From the NCBI GenBank assembly GCA_023957995.1, contig JAMLGK010000016.1, forward strand, positions 19,161 to 83,160: a stretch of DNA of 64,000 bases, written 5' to 3'. The notes below the pieces were generated by a model. The model made no database searches, was not told where the DNA came from, and worked only from the letters and a program-made list of their open reading frames with translations. Both the position numbers and the translations under genes were made by a program. The DNA comes from Microthrixaceae bacterium. GTDB lineage: Bacteria; Actinomycetota; Acidimicrobiia; Acidimicrobiales; Microtrichaceae. Shown here piece by piece: positions 61,224-64,000 of this stretch. Position 1 is the first letter of the stretch. Each line of letters starts with the position of its first letter.

Positions 61224-62804
61224 GTGGGACCGACCCGCTTCCTCGCCACCGCGATCGCGCTGGTCGCGGTCGTCACCGGGTGCTCGGACCCCGGAGGGAC
61301 CGGCGACCCGACGACCACCGGCGCCAGCGCTTCCGCGCCCGATCCCGCCGTCGGAGCAGCGCTTCAGCTACCGGCCCTGCACGCTGAGCCGGACCCCGTC
61401 GGGGGCGGCCGAATCGTCGACTCCGAGGGCCGCCAGGTGATCCTGCGCGGCGTGAACGTGAACGCCCTGGCCGAGTACTGGTCCGGCAACGACCACCCCA
61501 CGACGTTTCCCCTCACCGAAGAGGACATGGACACCATCGCCGGCATCGGTTGGAACACCGTCCGCCTGCTGCTGTCGTGGTCACGGGTGGAACCCGAACC
61601 GGGGTCATATGACGACGCATACCTGGACAGCGTGGACGCCGCCGTCGGAGGCCTCGCCGAGCGCGGCATCTACACGATCATCGACCTGCACCAGGACGCC
61701 TGGGGTCCGACCCTCGCGGCACGACCGGACGAAGGGTGTGGGGCCAACTCGGAACCGGCCAAGGGCTGGGACGGCGCGCCCGGCTGGGCGACCCTCGGCG
61801 GTGAGGAACTCGGAACGCGTTGCACCCTGAACGGAGTCCGCGAGACCAGCGCTGCGGTACTCACCTCCTTCGAAGCCTTCTGGGAGAACGCGCCCGGACC
61901 GGGGGGCGTGGGGATCCGGACTAGGTACGTCGAGATGCTGGGTCATCTGGCGGCACGCTGGGCGGCCGACCCAGCGGTCGCCGGCTACGACCTGATGAAC
62001 GAACCCAACGCGTTCAGCGACGCCGGGCGCACACAGCTGGGCGAGTTCTACGAAGATGCGCTCGCCGCCATGCGCGAGGCGGAGGCCGGGGTATCCGGTG
62101 GCTCACCCCACTTGATCCTCTTCGAACCGCCCGCGATCTGGTCGAGCACCGGCGAGGGTCCCCCTCCGGTGTTCACCCACGACCGGGACGTCGTCTACGC
62201 CCCCCACATCTACACCGGTGGATTCACAGGAGGCGCCATCACCGAGCAGGCTTTCGCGATCGCGATCGAGGAGGCAGCGGCCTTCGGCGGCGCACCGGTG
62301 CTGACCGGGGAATGGGGTGCCGACCCGGCCAGAGCAGGCCGGGACGGTGACGGCTACTTCCTCGAACACCAGCGACTGCAGGACGAATCCCTGATCTCGG
62401 CAACGCTGTGGACCTGGCGGGAATCCTGTGGTGATCCCCACAAGGTCGGTCAGGAGGATCCCGTGCCGTGGGGTGAGTTCGACGTCGACTGCGACACCAA
62501 CGAGCCGACGGGGGTGCGCACCGAACTGGTCGATGACCTGACCCGCGGATACGTGCGGGCCGGGCCCGGTCGAATCCGATCCATGGTCTGGGACCCCGAG
62601 AGCCGCGTGCTCGAGGCCGACGGCGAAGCCGCATCTCCGGGATCGGTCTTCGTGGCATTCCTACCCGGTGACGTGTCAGGCCAGGATGCGAAGGCCCGGG
62701 GCATGGGCCCGGTGGAGACAGTTCCGGCGCCCCACGGGGGCAGCTTCGTGGTCGCCGAGGTGGAGGCAGCGGAATGGTCGATCAGCGCCGCTGCACCACT
62801 CTGA
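61224..62804 (+). CDS. GH5-family glycoside hydrolase lipoprotein (endoglycoceramidase-like)
   Basis: A 526-residue lipoprotein (VVTGC lipobox early). The TIM-barrel has RGVNVNALAEYW, YTIIDLHQDAWG, the acid/base Glu in DLMNEPNAF and the nucleophile Glu in LTGEWGADP, as in endoglycoceramidase-type GH5 enzymes. It ends in a small beta domain. The GTG at 61224 is used; TTG at 61212 overlapping the previous stop is an alternative. It follows the CocE-like gene closely, so both may act on extracellular polymers or glycolipids. Confidence 0.88.
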   Translation: MGPTRFLATAIALVAVVTGCSDPGGTGDPTTTGASASAPDPAVGAALQLPALHAEPDPVGGGRIVDSEGRQVILRGVNVNALAEYWSGNDHPTTFPLTEEDMDTIAGIGWNTVRLLLSWSRVEPEPGSYDDAYLDSVDAAVGGLAERGIYTIIDLHQDAWGPTLAARPDEGCGANSEPAKGWDGAPGWATLGGEELGTRCTLNGVRETSAAVLTSFEAFWENAPGPGGVGIRTRYVEMLGHLAARWAADPAVAGYDLMNEPNAFSDAGRTQLGEFYEDALAAMREAEAGVSGGSPHLILFEPPAIWSSTGEGPPPVFTHDRDVVYAPHIYTGGFTGGAITEQAFAIAIEEAAAFGGAPVLTGEWGADPARAGRDGDGYFLEHQRLQDESLISATLWTWRESCGDPHKVGQEDPVPWGEFDVDCDTNEPTGVRTELVDDLTRGYVRAGPGRIRSMVWDPESRVLEADGEAASPGSVFVAFLPGDVSGQDAKARGMGPVETVPAPHGGSFVVAEVEAAEWSISAAAPL

Positions 62805-62913
62805 TCTGCTCCTCGGATGACCGGGCGCCAACCGGTGCTCCTCCGACGAGGTGTGGAAGCCAAATTGCCGCTGCCCGGCTCATGGCGCTGGGCCAGGTGC
62901 CGATCTGGAATGG

Positions 62914-63558
62914 ATGGGCCACGGCACCGCACTGGACAACAGCCCCCGGTCGAGGATCACGGGGCTCACCGCGAGCGATCTCGCGGCCACCGCCCTCTTC
63001 GCGTTCGAAGGTGCTGTCATCGCCTCCGGGGCACGACTCGACCTGTTCGGAGTTCTGGTGGTCGCCTGTGTGAGTGCCCTGGGCGGCGGAACAGCACGCG
63101 ACCTGCTGATCGGTGACGTCCCGACCGCCTCGGTCAGGGACGTGCGCTACGTAGTGGTCTCGACGATCGGTGGGTTGCTGGCCTTCGGCGCGTACCGGGC
63201 GGTGGTGCACAACGAATGGGAACTGCTCGTGGTGCTCGACGCCGCAGGTCTTGCGCTGTTCGCCGTCGTCGGTGCCATGAAGGCCTTCGACCGCCACCTG
63301 CCGGTGCTCTCGGCCGCACTCGTCGGCACGGTCACCGCGGTAGGCGGCGGCATGATGCGCGACCTCCTGATCGGTCGGGTGCCGGTGGTGTTGCGCGAGG
63401 ACGTGTATGCAACCGCAGCACTTGCGGGCTCGCTCATAGTGGCCGTGGGTCTCTCGCGGGGCCATGACCGGACCCGGGTGGCGATCGCCGGGGGCCTCGC
63501 CTGTTTCATCCTGCGGATCCTTGCGCACCACTTCGGGTGGAACCTGCCGACCGCCTGA
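62914..63558 (+). CDS. TRIC-type (UPF0126) membrane channel
   Basis: A 214-residue protein with about seven TM helices. The two signature turns GGGTARDLLIGDVP and GGGMMRDLLIGRVP are present in the expected internally duplicated layout. Prokaryotic members conduct monovalent cations. The ATG at 62914 is used; a longer upstream frame is unlikely. Confidence 0.9.
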   Translation: MGHGTALDNSPRSRITGLTASDLAATALFAFEGAVIASGARLDLFGVLVVACVSALGGGTARDLLIGDVPTASVRDVRYVVVSTIGGLLAFGAYRAVVHNEWELLVVLDAAGLALFAVVGAMKAFDRHLPVLSAALVGTVTAVGGGMMRDLLIGRVPVVLREDVYATAALAGSLIVAVGLSRGHDRTRVAIAGGLACFILRILAHHFGWNLPTA

Positions 63559-63670
63559 CCCTCGATTGCCGGGGTGTGGGTTCTGGACGCTCGGGGTCCC
63601 GGCCCGGGAAGTCCTGTGAAACAATGCTCGCCCCAGCAGCTGATCTGAGCGCCTGGCCCTTGGAGGAACA

Positions 63671-64000
63671 GTGAAGATCGTCGGTCTCGGACGCCCGTTG
63701 GGCGCCATGGCACTCGCCATCGTGATATTCACCGCAGGTCTGGCTTCGGCCATACCTGTCGGCGCCGCCAGTGACACCCCCGCCGAGCCGGTCGCGATCG
63801 TTCAGGATCCCGGTGCCGGCGCGATCTCCGAACACACCTGCGACGGCTGCGAACCTCCACTCGAGTACCAGGGAGGGCGGGTCATGGACACCACCGGAGC
63901 GCAGGGTGTGACGATCACGCCCATCTTCTGGGCCCCGGATGGCTACGAGTTCCCAGACGGCTATGTCGAACTCGTCGAGCAGTACATCGCCGACGTCGCC
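63671..64000 (+). CDS. Secreted protein, 3' end outside the window
   Basis: A GTG at 63671 with GGAGG 6 bp upstream opens a frame that runs off the right edge. The signal peptide is LGAMALAIVIFTAGLASAIP, followed by an acidic linker with CDGC and then YQGGRVMDTTGAQGVTITPI and FWAPDGYEFPDGYVELVEQY. A G-G-x-V-M...I-F-W pattern like this is typical of a group of secreted actinobacterial proteins, some annotated as peptidase-like. Function unknown. Confidence 0.8.
   Translation, partial: MKIVGLGRPLGAMALAIVIFTAGLASAIPVGAASDTPAEPVAIVQDPGAGAISEHTCDGCEPPLEYQGGRVMDTTGAQGVTITPIFWAPDGYEFPDGYVELVEQYIADVA

Overview
The window is high-GC DNA with GTG and TTG starts, dense 4-bp start/stop overlaps (ATGA, GTGA), lipobox proteins, CsoR- and MmpL-type proteins and KstR-like palindromes. 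This points to a Gram-positive, high-GC actinobacterium. The mix of CoA ligases, P450, LivFGHM-type import and amidohydrolases would suit a metabolically broad lineage such as the Acidimicrobiia, but that placement is inference. No rRNA, tRNA, CRISPR array, transposase or phage gene was seen. No gap between genes exceeds about 300 bases.

Region 1 (1-31350) is a catabolic supercluster. A minus-strand run from 10484 to 617 encodes a solute-binding lipoprotein, a fused LivH-LivM permease, LivG, LivF, a small membrane protein, an acyl-CoA ligase, an amidohydrolase and an MFS exporter. Its promoter region (10485-10758) carries two GAGAAC-N2-GTTCTC palindromes. Upstream is a TetR / SRPBCC / cytochrome P450 operon, divergent from an enoyl-CoA hydratase and an AhpD-like gene. 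A cupin-VOC / CoA ligase / nitroreductase / TetR operon is divergent from a four-gene 2-oxoacid:ferredoxin oxidoreductase operon (gamma, ferredoxin, alpha, beta). A MarR / cupin pair is divergent from a six-gene plus-strand operon: amidohydrolase, PaaK-like CoA ligase, a divergent amidohydrolase, an unknown protein, a TauD dioxygenase and a D-aminoacylase-like amidohydrolase. A TetR gene divergent from a CrtI-like oxidoreductase closes the region. The genes fit import, CoA activation, ring or side-chain oxidation and hydrolysis of an organic acid. The substrate cannot be read from the sequence.

Region 2 (31369-34743) is a small metal- or thiol-stress unit: a GNAT protein, a CsoR-family repressor lacking the usual copper His ligand, a Cys-rich 60-residue protein too short to stand out, and an MmpL-type exporter. 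Four ATACCCC/GGGGTAT palindromes sit at their promoters.

Region 3 (34761-40690) holds pyruvate phosphate dikinase, a zinc alcohol dehydrogenase, an AzlCD exporter and a PIG-L deacetylase.

Region 4 (40883-49219) is a redox cluster around a 1008-residue winged-helix/ATPase regulator. A flavin monooxygenase whose 5' end is put out of frame by an 18/19-bp repeat tract lies on one side. A DUF4242 protein, methyltransferase, OsmC, a second flavin monooxygenase and a thioesterase-like protein lie on the other. The two plus-strand promoters flanking the regulator share 11-bp-phased TCTCCA repeats, a likely regulon signature.

Region 5 (49271-64000) carries a membrane-anchored alpha/beta hydrolase, a pentapeptide-repeat lipoprotein, an SNF2 helicase with a poly-Lys partner, an FUSC-like membrane protein, lipoproteins, a CocE/NonD-type hydrolase, a GH5-type lipoprotein, a TRIC-type channel and the start of a secreted protein cut by the window edge.
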